Below the pieces are notes generated by a model. The model searched no databases and had not been told where the DNA came from. It saw nothing but the letters and a program-made list of their open reading frames with translations. Below, one piece after another: positions 24,494 through 34,189 of a stretch of 64,000 nucleotides of DNA (the first letter of the stretch is position 1; each line of letters begins with the position of its first letter). The translations under genes and the position numbers were made by a program. Source of the DNA: an uncultured Desulfovibrio sp. (GTDB lineage: Bacteria; Desulfobacterota; Desulfovibrionia; Desulfovibrionales; Desulfovibrionaceae); NCBI GenBank assembly GCA_934546745.1, contig CAKTDV010000012.1, positions 11,737 to 75,736 on the forward strand. Direction: 5' to 3'.

Positions 24494-27283
24494 ATGTCGC
24501 TCAGGACGCGCCTCGCCCTTCACAGGGAACCCCTCTTTCTCATGGACGGTTCCGCCTTCATCTTCCGGGGCTTTTTTGCCAACCGCACCATGCGGCGTTC
24601 CGACGGATTCCCCACCAACGCGCTGGCCGTGGTTTCCCGCATCCTGCTGCGCATCCTGCGCGGCGAGCGCCCACGCTACTTCGCGTTCATCCAGGACGGC
24701 AAAGGCAAGAATTTCCGCCACGAAATCTACGCCCAGTACAAGGCCAACCGCGACGCCACGCCGGAAGATCTCGTGCGTCAGCTCGAACCCATCCGCCAGC
24801 TGGTGCGCGCGCTGGGCCTGCGGCTGGAAGTGTCGCGGGGCTGCGAGGCCGACGACTGCATCGCCTCGCTGGCAGCACGTTTCAGCGAGGAACGCCCCGT
24901 GATCATCATCAGCGGCGACAAGGATCTGAAACAGTGCCTCGGCCCCAACGTCTATATGTGGGATCCCGCCGCCAAAGAGGAAAAGCTCACCGACGCTAGC
25001 GCCTTCACGGCGGAAAGCGGCATCGCGCCGCAACACTGGCCCGACATGCAGGCACTCATCGGCGACAGCAGCGACAACATTCCCGGCGTGCCCGGCATCG
25101 GCCCCAAGACGGCGCGCCAGATCTGCGCCATCTGCCCCACCCTGGAGGACATCCGCGATCGCTTTTCCCTGCTCCCGCCCAAGATCCAGGACAAGTTGCG
25201 CGATCATCTGGAAACCATATTCACATGGCGCAAACTGACACGCCTTTCCCGCGGGGAGTGCGCCGATCTGACGCTGGACGACCTGCGCGTGCAGCCCCCC
25301 GACGAAGCGCGCTGCGCGGCCCTTGCCGGGGAATTTGAGCTCTTCGCCCTGCGCCGCGAGCTGGAGACCCTGTTACGCGGCCAGCCGCCGCGAGAGGGCA
25401 GTCCGACCCATCCGGCGGTCCAGCCCTCTTCCGCAGCGAACACGGACGCGGTTGAGGGCGTTATGGGGGGGGCGACCGCTTCCCATCAGGCGTCCGTGCC
25501 AATTCCGCCGCCCGTGCCGCCCCTTTCGGGGGAAGGGGCCGAACAGGGGACGCTTCCGGGGACGCTGCTGGACACGCCCCAGCCGCCGCAACCGCTGGCG
25601 CAGGCCCCGGAAGCCCGCACCACCGCCGATCTGCCTTCCTGCGCGGGCCGCCGCGCCGCCCTTGTCTGGGCCTCCGGCCCGGGCAGGCCGCCGCATGTGG
25701 CCGTGGACGCCGATCCCGCGCCCCAGGAATTTCTCTGGCTGGGCCGCATGGAGGAGCTGCGCCGCTGGCTGGGAGATGCGGCGCTGCTCGTCGCCGCGGA
25801 CAGCAAGGCCCTGCTGGCCGCGCCCTGGGCGCGTGAGGAGGACGCATCCCACGCGTCCCGGACAGCCTGGCCGCCACATTTCGATCTCGGCCTTGCGGCC
25901 TACCTGCTCGACCCTGAAGAGGGCGACTACGGCTGGGCGCGCCTCTACACCCGTTACGGCGTCATGCTGGAACATCCCGAACAACGGGGTCCCGCCGCGC
26001 TGGCGCTGGATCTGGAAAACATGCTGCGCCGACGCATGGAAGCCGCCGATCTTCTCCCGCTTTACCGCCATCTTGAGCTGCCCCTGACGCCCGTGCTGGC
26101 GGGCATGGAAGCGCGCGGCGTCGCCATTGACGCGGCGGCCTTCCAGAGCTTTCTTGCCGACGTGCAGACCCAGCTGGACACGCTCTCCGCCGAGGTGCAC
26201 AGGGCCGCCGGGCACGACTTCAACATCCGATCGGCACAGCAGCTGGGGGAAGTGCTTTTCGGGGAACTGGGCCTGCCCGCGCCCCGCAGGACAAAAGGCG
26301 GACAGGCCTCCACCAGCCAGCGGACGCTGGAAAAGCTGGCGGGCAAACACCCCGTCGTGGACAGCGTCCTCCGCTTCCGCAAGCTGGAAAAAATGCGCTC
26401 CACCTATCTGGATCCGCTCCCCCGGCTGACGGATGCCCAAGGCCGCCTGCACACCACCTTCAACCAGACGGCCACCGCCACGGGCCGCCTTTCCTCCAGC
26501 AATCCCAATTTGCAGAACATTCCCGTGCGCGGGCCGCTCGGCAAGCGCATGCGGGCCTGTTTCATCGCGGGCGCTGGGCGCAGGCTCATTTCGGCGGATT
26601 ATTCCCAGGTGGAACTGCGTGTGCTGGCGCACATGTCGCAGGACGCCGCCCTGCTGGACGCCTTCCGTCACGGGGCGGACATCCACGCCAGGACGGCGGC
26701 CCTCATCTACGATGTGCCGCAGGCCGAGGTCAGCCCCGATCAACGCCGCAACGCCAAGACCATCAACTTTGGCCTCATCTACGGCATGGGCGCGCAAAAG
26801 CTCGGGCAGGAACTTCATATCCCGCTGGCGGAGGCAAAGGCCTTCATCGCCCGCTATTTCGAGCGCCTTACCGGCCTGAAGGCCTTCTATGATCGTGTGG
26901 AGGCCGAGGCCCGGCGTCAGGGCTTTGTCGCCACCCTTGGCGGACGCCGCCGCCCGCTGCCCGGCATTCTCTCGGCCAACGGACAGGCCTTTGCCCTCGC
27001 GCGGCGGCAGGCCATCAATACCGTCATTCAGGGGTCTGCCGCCGACATCATCAAGCTGGCCATGCTGGCCGTGGCCCGCGACGCCCGGCTGCGCGCCCTT
27101 GACGCGCGGCTGCTCCTTCAGGTGCATGACGAGCTGGTGCTGGACGCGCCCGAGGAACACGCCGGGGAGGCCGGGGCCCGCGTGGCCGAACTCATGGCGG
27201 GGGTGGAACCCGGCGGCGCGCCGCTCTCCCTCCCCCTTGCCGTGGACTGGGGCACGGGCGACGACTGGGGCGCGGCGCATTAG
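24494..27283 (+). CDS. polA: DNA polymerase I
   Basis: 929 aa, repair and Okazaki-fragment polymerase. The 5'-3' exonuclease domain covers about residues 10-290 (EADDCIASLAARF and SSDNIPGVPGIGPKTA). A Pro-rich linker follows (about 300-385). The 3'-5' exonuclease region is degenerate: VAVDADPAPQEFLWLG lacks the D-x-E carboxylates, so proofreading is probably absent. Polymerase motifs A (SADYSQVELRVLAHMS), B (RRNAKTINFGLIYGMG) and C (LQVHDELVLDAP) are intact. AAAGGA precedes the ATG. Divergent from the mla operon. Confidence 0.96.
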   Translation: MSLRTRLALHREPLFLMDGSAFIFRGFFANRTMRRSDGFPTNALAVVSRILLRILRGERPRYFAFIQDGKGKNFRHEIYAQYKANRDATPEDLVRQLEPIRQLVRALGLRLEVSRGCEADDCIASLAARFSEERPVIIISGDKDLKQCLGPNVYMWDPAAKEEKLTDASAFTAESGIAPQHWPDMQALIGDSSDNIPGVPGIGPKTARQICAICPTLEDIRDRFSLLPPKIQDKLRDHLETIFTWRKLTRLSRGECADLTLDDLRVQPPDEARCAALAGEFELFALRRELETLLRGQPPREGSPTHPAVQPSSAANTDAVEGVMGGATASHQASVPIPPPVPPLSGEGAEQGTLPGTLLDTPQPPQPLAQAPEARTTADLPSCAGRRAALVWASGPGRPPHVAVDADPAPQEFLWLGRMEELRRWLGDAALLVAADSKALLAAPWAREEDASHASRTAWPPHFDLGLAAYLLDPEEGDYGWARLYTRYGVMLEHPEQRGPAALALDLENMLRRRMEAADLLPLYRHLELPLTPVLAGMEARGVAIDAAAFQSFLADVQTQLDTLSAEVHRAAGHDFNIRSAQQLGEVLFGELGLPAPRRTKGGQASTSQRTLEKLAGKHPVVDSVLRFRKLEKMRSTYLDPLPRLTDAQGRLHTTFNQTATATGRLSSSNPNLQNIPVRGPLGKRMRACFIAGAGRRLISADYSQVELRVLAHMSQDAALLDAFRHGADIHARTAALIYDVPQAEVSPDQRRNAKTINFGLIYGMGAQKLGQELHIPLAEAKAFIARYFERLTGLKAFYDRVEAEARRQGFVATLGGRRRPLPGILSANGQAFALARRQAINTVIQGSAADIIKLAMLAVARDARLRALDARLLLQVHDELVLDAPEEHAGEAGARVAELMAGVEPGGAPLSLPLAVDWGTGDDWGAAH

Positions 27284-27298
27284 GGCTGTTTCCCGGCG

Positions 27299-28741
27299 TC
27301 AGGACTCCAGGGACGGATCCCGGACGGCTATGGCCGCCGGAGAGGGAAGCACGGCAACCCGGTTGTAGACGATATAGCGGTTGCGACCCTTGTTCTTGGC
27401 CTCGTAGAGAGCGCGATCGGCAAGCTCGAAATAGGCGGTGTAGCGGCATTCCCCCGGCGTTTCCACAATGACGCCGATGCTGCATTCGATAGGCGCGCCG
27501 TCGATGCCGGCGGCGGCGAGCCGCCGCTGAAACCCTTTCAGGAGGCGTTCCAGCTCCGTCATGCCCGGATAGCGCGGGAGAAAAAAGGCGAACTCATCGC
27601 CGCCAAGGCGGCCCACGGAGGACGGTGGGGGAAAGCTCTCCCGCAGGATGGTTCCCAGCCTCTGGAGAACGGCGTCGCCAGCGGGATGGCCGTGCGTGTC
27701 GTTGAGTTCCTTGAAATGATCCATGTCCACCAGCCCGAAGACACAGGGAGGGACGGGCGCCGTGCGCGGACAGAGGTCCGGCCTGGCCGGGGTTCCCGTC
27801 TTGCCGGGACAGCGGCCGTGACCGGCGCAATGGACGCCGCAGGCCACCTCCACGGCGGCCTGGAAACCGCTGCGGTTGAGGATGCCTGTCAGCGCATCGT
27901 AGAGCGCCTTGTGCTGAAGGGCCAGCCGTTCCTTTTTTTCGCTGTCGATGTTGATAATGCTGCCCGCCATGCAGGGACGGCCCAGATCGTCCGTCAGATT
28001 GCATGCCTGGATGCGGCACCACAGGGGACCGCCGTCCCCCCGCAGGAGGCGGGCTTCCGTCTCCGCCTTTTCCGCGCCCTGTCGCAGACGGGCGAACATG
28101 TCCCGCACGCTCTGGCGGTCTTCCTCGACGGCGTGGGCGCGGATCGCCTCTTCCGGCGTTGCCGCCGCGTCGGGCGGCGGACAGCCGAAGACCCTGTGCC
28201 AGAACGGGGAATAGCTGGCGTGTTTCCTGTCCGGGCTGTACTCGAAAAGAACGGCATCCACGAGGTTTGTCATGATCCGCGCGCGCTGTTCCCTGTAGGC
28301 CAGCGCGGACAGGGTGCGACGGTGAAGATGGAGCCCGTAGCAGATGAGCGCGCCCACAAAGACACCCAGTGTGGTGAAGAAGTAGGCGGCCCACAGCCGC
28401 ATGTTCCGGATTTGTTCCGGAACGCCGCCTTCCCGCCAGTTCCAGAGGTTCGGGAAATCAGAAAAATCAGAAAAGACCCGCGGGCGCGGCATCGTTTCCG
28501 AAAGGTCTCCAGAGCCGCCGGGCATCCGCGGCGGGCGGGCGGCGTCCGTTTCCCAGCGCGCCGGGCCATCTTCCCACGCCGCGATGCGATCGTGCAGGTT
28601 CCGGCAGATCTCAAGGAGGGTGAGCATACGCTCCTCGCCCGCGGCGAGACGCCGCGTCTGCTGGTGAATGTAGGAGGTGTAGAGCGCGTAGCAGAAGATG
28701 AGCCACACCAGCGGCAGGAGATAGAGGGCGCGCGATTTCAT
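27299..28741 (-). CDS. Membrane diguanylate cyclase with PAS-like domain and Cys-rich insertion
   Basis: 480 aa. Membrane segment at about 6-24, an extracytoplasmic part of about 90 residues, and a second at about 116-136. A PAS-like region (about 155-268) follows, then a GGDEF domain with catalytic GGDEF at 380-384 (VGRLGGDEFAFF). Substrate-site residues FGLVDMDHFKELND are present. The usual R-x-x-D inhibition site before GGDEF is absent, so product inhibition is unlikely. Between the first helix and VDMDHF lies an unusual insertion with cysteines 301, 305, 311, 324 and 333. Its ATG overlaps the stop of the upstream EAL gene (ATGA), pointing to coupled expression of a c-di-GMP maker and breaker. 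Confidence 0.9.
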   Translation of the reverse strand: MKSRALYLLPLVWLIFCYALYTSYIHQQTRRLAAGEERMLTLLEICRNLHDRIAAWEDGPARWETDAARPPRMPGGSGDLSETMPRPRVFSDFSDFPNLWNWREGGVPEQIRNMRLWAAYFFTTLGVFVGALICYGLHLHRRTLSALAYREQRARIMTNLVDAVLFEYSPDRKHASYSPFWHRVFGCPPPDAAATPEEAIRAHAVEEDRQSVRDMFARLRQGAEKAETEARLLRGDGGPLWCRIQACNLTDDLGRPCMAGSIINIDSEKKERLALQHKALYDALTGILNRSGFQAAVEVACGVHCAGHGRCPGKTGTPARPDLCPRTAPVPPCVFGLVDMDHFKELNDTHGHPAGDAVLQRLGTILRESFPPPSSVGRLGGDEFAFFLPRYPGMTELERLLKGFQRRLAAAGIDGAPIECSIGVIVETPGECRYTAYFELADRALYEAKNKGRNRYIVYNRVAVLPSPAAIAVRDPSLES

Positions 28742-31700
28742 GACGGACGATCATCCCCGGACAGCGCGGAGGATGAGGACGGCTCCGCAGGTGTGGACGG
28801 CGCGGACGGCGCGCCGCCCCCGGCGCCGGAATGGGCGCTCACATAGTCGGAAAACTCGTCCAGCGGCATGGGCTTGGAGATAAAATAGCCCTGCCCTATG
28901 TCGCAGCCGATGTTGCGCAGGTAGTCTATCTGGCCGGGATTTTCCACACCTTCGCACACCATGGTCAGCTGCAGGCGTTTCCCCATGTTGATGATGGAAT
29001 CGATAATGACGTGTGTGGCGCCGTCGTCACTGGACACGTTGTCAAGGAAGGCCTTGTCAATCTTGATGACATCCATGTCAAGGGACTGGAGCGAGGACAG
29101 GGAGGGTAGCCCTTGCCGAAGTCGTCCAGCGCCAGGGAGATGCCAAAGCGGCGAAGGCCCTTCATGCTTTCCCGGAACTGGGCCTCGTCCTGCAGGGCCA
29201 TGCTTTCCGTGATTTCCACCTCGATGAGCTGCGGCGGGATGTTGAATTCCCTGAGCGTGGCGGTGAACACGTCCACGTAGTCGCTGGAGAAGAAAAGCGC
29301 CTTGGACTGGTTGATGCTGATGCGGATGACGGGCTTCCCCTCGTCGAGGCGGCGGCGCAGCCAGGCGCAGACCGTGCGCAGGACGAACATATCCACTTCC
29401 TTGATGAAGCCGTTCTTCTCAAAGAGCGTGATGAACTCGTCGGGATAAACGGGGGAACCGTGGGGCGGCATCCAGCGGATCAGGGCTTCCGCGCCATACA
29501 GGGAGTTGTCGGAAAGGCGGATCTGCGGTTGGACGTAGACGATGAACTCATTATTGCGCAGGGCCTGGATCATGCGGTTTTCCATGTCGTTGTCCCGCAG
29601 CAGGCGCGCTTCCATGGCGGCGTCGTACAGGGCGTAGCGCGAATGGTAGTCTTCGCTGGCAAGGGAGCTTTCGGCGGTTTCGGCCAGAAGCAGGCAGTTG
29701 GCCATGTGGCCGTCGTACTGGCGCACGGCGTAGGCCCCGCAGGAAAAGACCACGGCGCGATCCAGCGCGCGCCGCAGTTTGCCGGCGCTGGCGAAGAAGG
29801 CTTCCATGCGTGTGCGGAAGGACTGATCGTCATCGCACTGCCACAGTACCAGAAACTTGCCCGCCGTGGCGTGGGCCACCAGTTCACCGGGCCCCTGGTT
29901 GTGCCGCAGCAGCTCCTCATGGCAGAGCTTGATGAGCATGTCGCCCACGGCATGGCTGCGGGTACGGTTGATGAGCTTGAGGCGGCGCAAATTCACAAGG
30001 ACGAGATAATAGGGTTTCTGGGCGTTTCTCAGGCAGGCGTCGGCCTCCAGAAGGAATTTGGCGCGGTTGTCGCCGCCTGTCAGCGGATCGCGGTAGGCCG
30101 CCTCCGTCAGCGTCAGCATGTGCCGCCGGTTGCTCCTGATGAAGCGCAGGGCCAGCAGGGCGAGGATGGCGGCTACCAGCAGGGCCAGCAGGGGCGCGTA
30201 GTCCCGCGCGACGCGCAGGAGCGTCTCCAGAAGGGACGGGGGTGTGCGATCCATCAGCATGGCCTCCATCTCAGAGGCAGTCAGCGCGGAAATGTTCTTG
30301 TCCAGCACGGAGAGCGCCAGCGGGGAGGCCTCGCTGGAAATCCCCAGCGCCATGGAGTACCGCGCGCGGGTAACAAAGGGCAGGGAGGGGAGGTCGTCGC
30401 CGGAAAAGGCCGTGCCGGGAAAGCACGGGATGTAGGCGTCGATTTTCCCCCGGTCGCGGGCGTCCTCACAGTCCTCCATTGAGGGGAAATAGAGCAGCTG
30501 ATCCGCGGGGTAGGCCGCCAGATAGGCCGCGCCCACGGCGGCCATCTCCTGTGCCGCGCCTATGCGGAGGCCGCTGCCAGGAGCGCCCTTCTCCAGCCCG
30601 GCCAGCAGGATGGGGGGATCGTAGTAGGGCGTACTCGTGACAAGGCCGTGCGTTGCGGAGAAATCCGGCCCGGCGTAGATATCGGAAACGGCGTCCGCCT
30701 TGTCGTTGGCGACCAGAGCCAGGGCCTCCTCATAGGTGGGGGCGGACACGTAGTCAAAGGCGATGCCGCTGCGGCGGGAAAGCGCCGCAAGCAGTTGCGC
30801 AAGAAAGTTGGAACCGCTCTGTTCCGGCCGCATCATGATTTGCCGATCGCTGTAGGCGATGCGCAGGCGCGGTTTTTCCTGGAGCCAGTCGTGCTCCTCC
30901 CGCGTCAGGCTGAAGACCGTGTTCCTGCCGCGCAGGTAGTCTTCGGCGAGGTTGGCGTACAGGCGCGGTGAGGCGATGTGCAGCTGGCGCATGGCGTCGT
31001 CAAGCTGGTTGAGCAGCGCCGTGTTGGTTCTGTGGGTGACGAAGAAAAACGGTTCGAGGGTGATGAGCGCGATGATCTTCATGCCTTCGCCGGACAGCGA
31101 ACCGTCCACGTAGGCGTCCAGATCCTTCCGGCGGATCGCCGCCACGGCATCCCGCTTGCTGGGATATTCCTTCTTGCGGAACGTCAGGTGATACTGACTC
31201 GCAAAACGATCCAGCATGGGACCGCCGTAGGAACCCCGGACGATGCCCACGCGCATGCCGTTGAACGTCTTGAGATCCATATAGTAGAACGGGGCGTCTT
31301 CCAGGGCATGGAGCGTCACGGCCTCATACCCCGCAGGAAGGCGGCTGTAATTGTAGATCTCCGTGCGTGACGGGATGTAGGAAACGCCGCAGGTGATGTC
31401 GATGACGCCGTCCTCAAGCAGGCGTGGAATATCCCTGAAATTGACGTGCACCCATTCGTGACGCCAGCCCGTATACTGGGAGAGGGCCTGCAGCAGGGCC
31501 GCCACATAGCCCGTCATGACGTTGTTTTTCCGCTCGAAAATACCGGAGATGTCGAACCAGCCCACGCGCACAAGGCGGTTCTCCCGCAGGTGCGCGGCGG
31601 CCTGCCTGAGCGAGACGGGAGCCTCCGGCGGCGTGGTGGCCAGCGCGCTGTTGGGGGGCATGGACGGCTGTTCTTGGGGCGCGGCCGCGGAAAGAGGCAC

Positions 31701-31778
31701 CACGAAAAGCAGGGGGAGCGCAAGGACGAGGATCGCACGGAAAATGACAGGAACAACGGGAACAAGGGGTTTCGGCAT
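28738..31778 (-). pseudogene. Dual substrate-binding/GGDEF-like/EAL protein, interrupted by a frameshift near 29105
   Basis: Reconstructed product is about 1,010 aa. After a signal peptide come two bacterial extracellular solute-binding domains in tandem (first begins VRVGWFDISGIFERKNNVMT; second LRIAYSDRQIMMRP), one membrane segment, a GGDEF-like domain without the motif (HATAGKF in its place) and an EAL domain. EAL residues are all seen: AEALIRWMP, EVEITESMAL, LALDDFGKGY, then after the shift MDVIKIDKAFLDN, CEGVENPGQ and QGYFISKPM. One base is missing between codons for FGKGY and the expected SSL. The C-terminal part is open from 29076. Probably an amino-acid-sensing phosphodiesterase. Sequencing error cannot be excluded. 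Confidence 0.85.
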
Positions 31779-31837
31779 CTGTGTCTGCTCCGGGAGCCCT
31801 CTCTTTTGGAATGCGGAAACGCGACGGGCCGTCCATC

Positions 31838-31867
31838 ATCATAGAAAAATTCTCTCTCTTCTGGCAA
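31838..31867 (-). promoter_or_regulatory. Probable promoter of the c-di-GMP gene pair
   Basis: Minus strand: TTGCCA (31867-31862), 18-bp spacer, TATGAT (31843-31838). About 60 nt before the ATG at 31778. Confidence 0.5.
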
Positions 31868-31900
31868 GGGGCGGCCGGGCGAAAAGCGTCTGGGCACGGC

Positions 31901-31929
31901 TTGCCTTTCCTCGCGCATGGGCGCACAAT
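31901..31929 (+). promoter_or_regulatory. Possible promoter of queD-queE
   Basis: TTGCCT (31901-31906), 17-bp spacer and CACAAT (31924-31929), about 96 nt before the queD ATG. Both boxes deviate from consensus. Confidence 0.4.
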
Positions 31930-32024
31930 TCCCCAACCCGCGCGCGGCCCCCGATCCCAAAAGGAAATGCGATCCCCCCAAGCCCGCACGGGCGCGGTAT
32001 GCCATCTGAACAAGGAGCGAAGCC

Positions 32025-32474
32025 ATGCCCCGGAGCGGCCGTGTGACCGTGACAAAAATCTACGAATTTGCCTATGCCCACCGCCTGCCTTCCTATCAGG
32101 GGAGCTGCGCGCGCCTGCACGGGCATACTGGCAGGCTGGAGGTGGAGGTCAGCGGCGGCGATGCGGGGGGAACGCCCTATCCCGGCATCGTGGTGGACTT
32201 CCACGATCTGAAGCGGGTCATGGCTGCCATCGTTGCGGATCTGGATCACGCCTTTCTCAACGACGTGATCAACGACGCGCGCCATGCGGACTGGGCGGCG
32301 CGCCATCTGCCCGCCGTCCGCGATGAGGAGGGGCGCGCCGTCTATGCGCCCACATCGGAAAACATGGTGCTGTGGGTGGCGCACAGGCTGGAGACGGTCT
32401 GCCCCGATCTGCGCGTCGTCCGCATCCGGTGGTGGGAGTCGCCCTCCTCCTACGCCGAATGGAGGGCGTCTTGA
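32025..32474 (+). CDS. queD: 6-carboxy-tetrahydropterin synthase (QueD family)
   Basis: 149 aa. It turns dihydroneopterin triphosphate into 6-carboxy-tetrahydropterin, the first step toward queuosine after GTP cyclohydrolase. Zinc and catalytic residues: FAYAHRLPSYQGSCARLHGHTG region has one His, the catalytic Cys (C-x3-H-x-H) and two further His. VVDFHDLKRVMAAIVADLDH and PTSENMVLWVAHRLE complete the family pattern. queE starts inside its stop codon, so the two are coupled. Confidence 0.94.
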   Translation: MPRSGRVTVTKIYEFAYAHRLPSYQGSCARLHGHTGRLEVEVSGGDAGGTPYPGIVVDFHDLKRVMAAIVADLDHAFLNDVINDARHADWAARHLPAVRDEEGRAVYAPTSENMVLWVAHRLETVCPDLRVVRIRWWESPSSYAEWRAS

Positions 32475-33250
32475 GCGCCCCGGCGGACGCCGCGATCCTG
32501 CGGGTCACGTCGCTCTTTCTCAGTATCGACGGCGAGGTCAACGCCCTCGGACAGGGGACGCCCTCCTTCTTCATCCGCCTGGCGGGCTGCAACCTGCGCT
32601 GCTGGCGGGCCTTTGGCGGCTGCGATACCGTCTCTTCCTTCGGGCCGGGAACGCCCATGACGGTGGAGACGCTGCTGGCCCGCGTGGATGCCTCCGGCTG
32701 CCCCAAGGTCACGCTGACAGGTGGTGAACCGCTGCTGCAGCGCGGCCCGGCGCTGGCGGCCCTGCTGCGGGGCCTGCACGATCGCGGCGTGTTGGTTTCC
32801 ATGGAAACCAACGGCAGCATCGCCCCGGACTTTGACGGGCGGGAACATGTGGGCAGCCTCGTCTATGACTACAAGTGCCCCTCCACCGGCTGCACGGCCG
32901 CCATGCGCCCCTTTGCCGCCCTGTTCGGATCCCTGGGAGAGGCGGATTTCCTCAAGTTTGTGCTTCGCGACGGCGCGGATTACGCCTTTGCCCGCGATCG
33001 CGTCCTTGAGACGCGGCGGCTGCGGGAAGCGCGCGGCAACCGGGGCCCCACGCTGGCCTTTTCTCCCCTGATGCCAGCCCGGACGCCGGGCATGACGCCT
33101 CCCCCCGGCAAGGGTCCCGAGGACGGCCCCGATGACGTTCTTGACGCGGCCTCGCTGGTGGCGCGCGTGCTGGAGGATCGCCTTTTCGAGGTGCGCATCA
33201 ACGTGCAGCTCCACAAATACATCTGGCCCGACGCCACGACGGAAGTCTAG
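32471..33250 (+). CDS. queE: 7-carboxy-7-deazaguanine synthase (radical SAM QueE) with unusual cysteine spacing
   Basis: 259 aa. Converts 6-carboxy-tetrahydropterin to 7-carboxy-7-deazaguanine. SLFLSIDGEVNALGQGTPSF and VTLTGGEPLLQ match QueE, and the C terminus QLHKYIWPDATTEV is diagnostic. The cluster cysteines read CNLRCWRAFGGC (C40, C44, C51), that is C-x3-C-x6-C instead of C-x3-C-x2-C. Start TTG 32471 is chosen because GGAGG is 5 nt upstream and it gives TTGA overlap with queD; an ATG 12 bp upstream lacks a ribosome site. Confidence 0.92.
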   Translation: MSAPADAAILRVTSLFLSIDGEVNALGQGTPSFFIRLAGCNLRCWRAFGGCDTVSSFGPGTPMTVETLLARVDASGCPKVTLTGGEPLLQRGPALAALLRGLHDRGVLVSMETNGSIAPDFDGREHVGSLVYDYKCPSTGCTAAMRPFAALFGSLGEADFLKFVLRDGADYAFARDRVLETRRLREARGNRGPTLAFSPLMPARTPGMTPPPGKGPEDGPDDVLDAASLVARVLEDRLFEVRINVQLHKYIWPDATTEV

Positions 33251-33284
33251 CGCGGGCGTCCACCGGCACATTAAGGACTTTTGC

Positions 33285-34121
33285 ATGAAACTGCTGCACA
33301 CAGGGGCCTTTGCCAAACTCTGCGGCGTGCGGAAAGGGACGCTTCTCTTTTACGACAAAGAAGGGGTGCTGCGCCCCAAATACATCTCCGGAAACGGTTA
33401 TCGCCGCTATGGCATGGATCAGTATTATGAATTCGCGCTTCTTTCCCTGCTGAAAGATACCGGAGGTTCCCTGAAAGAGATAAAGAGACATCTTCATCAT
33501 ATGGACGGGGAAGAATTTCTTGCGTTTCTTGAAGAGAAACAGGCCTCCGTAAAGGAAGAGCTTGCGGCGCTGCAACAGAGGAAGGACCTTCTGCGGGATA
33601 TGACAACCTGCCTGCGCGCCTCTCTGGCCTTTGCCTACGACAGCCTGACGCTGGAAAACCACGCCGAGGAGCGCCTTGAAATCATACCGACGGGAGCCGG
33701 TGGTTCCGCACTTCAGGACGAGGCGCTCCAGCAGTTCATCGACGCCAACGAAAGCCTCCGGCAGCGGGAGGAACAGCCGCGCTACCCCTTGGGCTCCATC
33801 GCGCTCCTTGAGGACATACGGCAAGGCCGGTATCGCGATCAGTCCTATTTTTGCAAGGCGGGGAAAAAGACGCCCCTTTCGGCCGTCCATGTCAAAGAGG
33901 CGGGCCTCTATGCCGTCATGGGTCATAAGGGAACAGACGAGAGTCATGAGAAGGCGCTGGCAGACATGCTGGGGTGTCTGGAAACGTCGGGGATGACGCT
34001 CACAGGCGAAAACATCTATATCTATGATATGCTGTCCTGCGTCATGGAGGAAGGCGTCGGCAGTATCACATATGCGCAAAAATACTGTATTGGCGTCCAG
34101 AAAGAGAGCGGTTCACGCTGA
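33285..34121 (+). CDS. MerR-family regulator with GyrI-like effector-binding domain
   Basis: 278 aa. The winged-helix start is LLHTGAFAKLCGVRKGTLLF, followed by YISGNGYRRYGMDQYYEFAL, then a helical linker with coiled-coil character and an effector domain of about 150 residues like BmrR or GyrI (TPLSAVHVKEAGLYAVMGHK). Effector domains of this kind bind drug-like molecules. AAGGA precedes ATG 33285. The neighbours are an RND pump and a small coiled-coil protein, both behind promoters with 19-bp spacers (see 34713 and 39137), so it is very likely their activator. No clear metal-site cysteines. Confidence 0.9.
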   Translation: MKLLHTGAFAKLCGVRKGTLLFYDKEGVLRPKYISGNGYRRYGMDQYYEFALLSLLKDTGGSLKEIKRHLHHMDGEEFLAFLEEKQASVKEELAALQQRKDLLRDMTTCLRASLAFAYDSLTLENHAEERLEIIPTGAGGSALQDEALQQFIDANESLRQREEQPRYPLGSIALLEDIRQGRYRDQSYFCKAGKKTPLSAVHVKEAGLYAVMGHKGTDESHEKALADMLGCLETSGMTLTGENIYIYDMLSCVMEEGVGSITYAQKYCIGVQKESGSR

Positions 34122-34136
34122 AAACGCGAACCGCTC
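34106..34136. repeat. 9-bp inverted repeat at the end of the merR-type gene
   Basis: GAGCGGTTC (34106-34114) and GAACCGCTC (34128-34136), overlapping the 3' end of the regulator gene. No T run follows on the plus strand; it may be an mRNA-stabilising hairpin. Confidence 0.5.
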
Positions 34137-34138
34137 CC

Positions 34139-34165
34139 AAAAAGCCGGGCGGAGGGCTGCCCGGC
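34139..34165 (-). terminator. Terminator of the small coiled-coil gene
   Basis: In the minus-strand transcript GCCGGGC (34165-34159) pairs with GCCCGGC (34150-34144) and is followed by a run of five U (34143-34139). It ends 24 bp after the stop of the coiled-coil gene. Confidence 0.6.
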
Positions 34166-34189
34166 CCCGGTGTGGCCAGAAGGAAAAAA

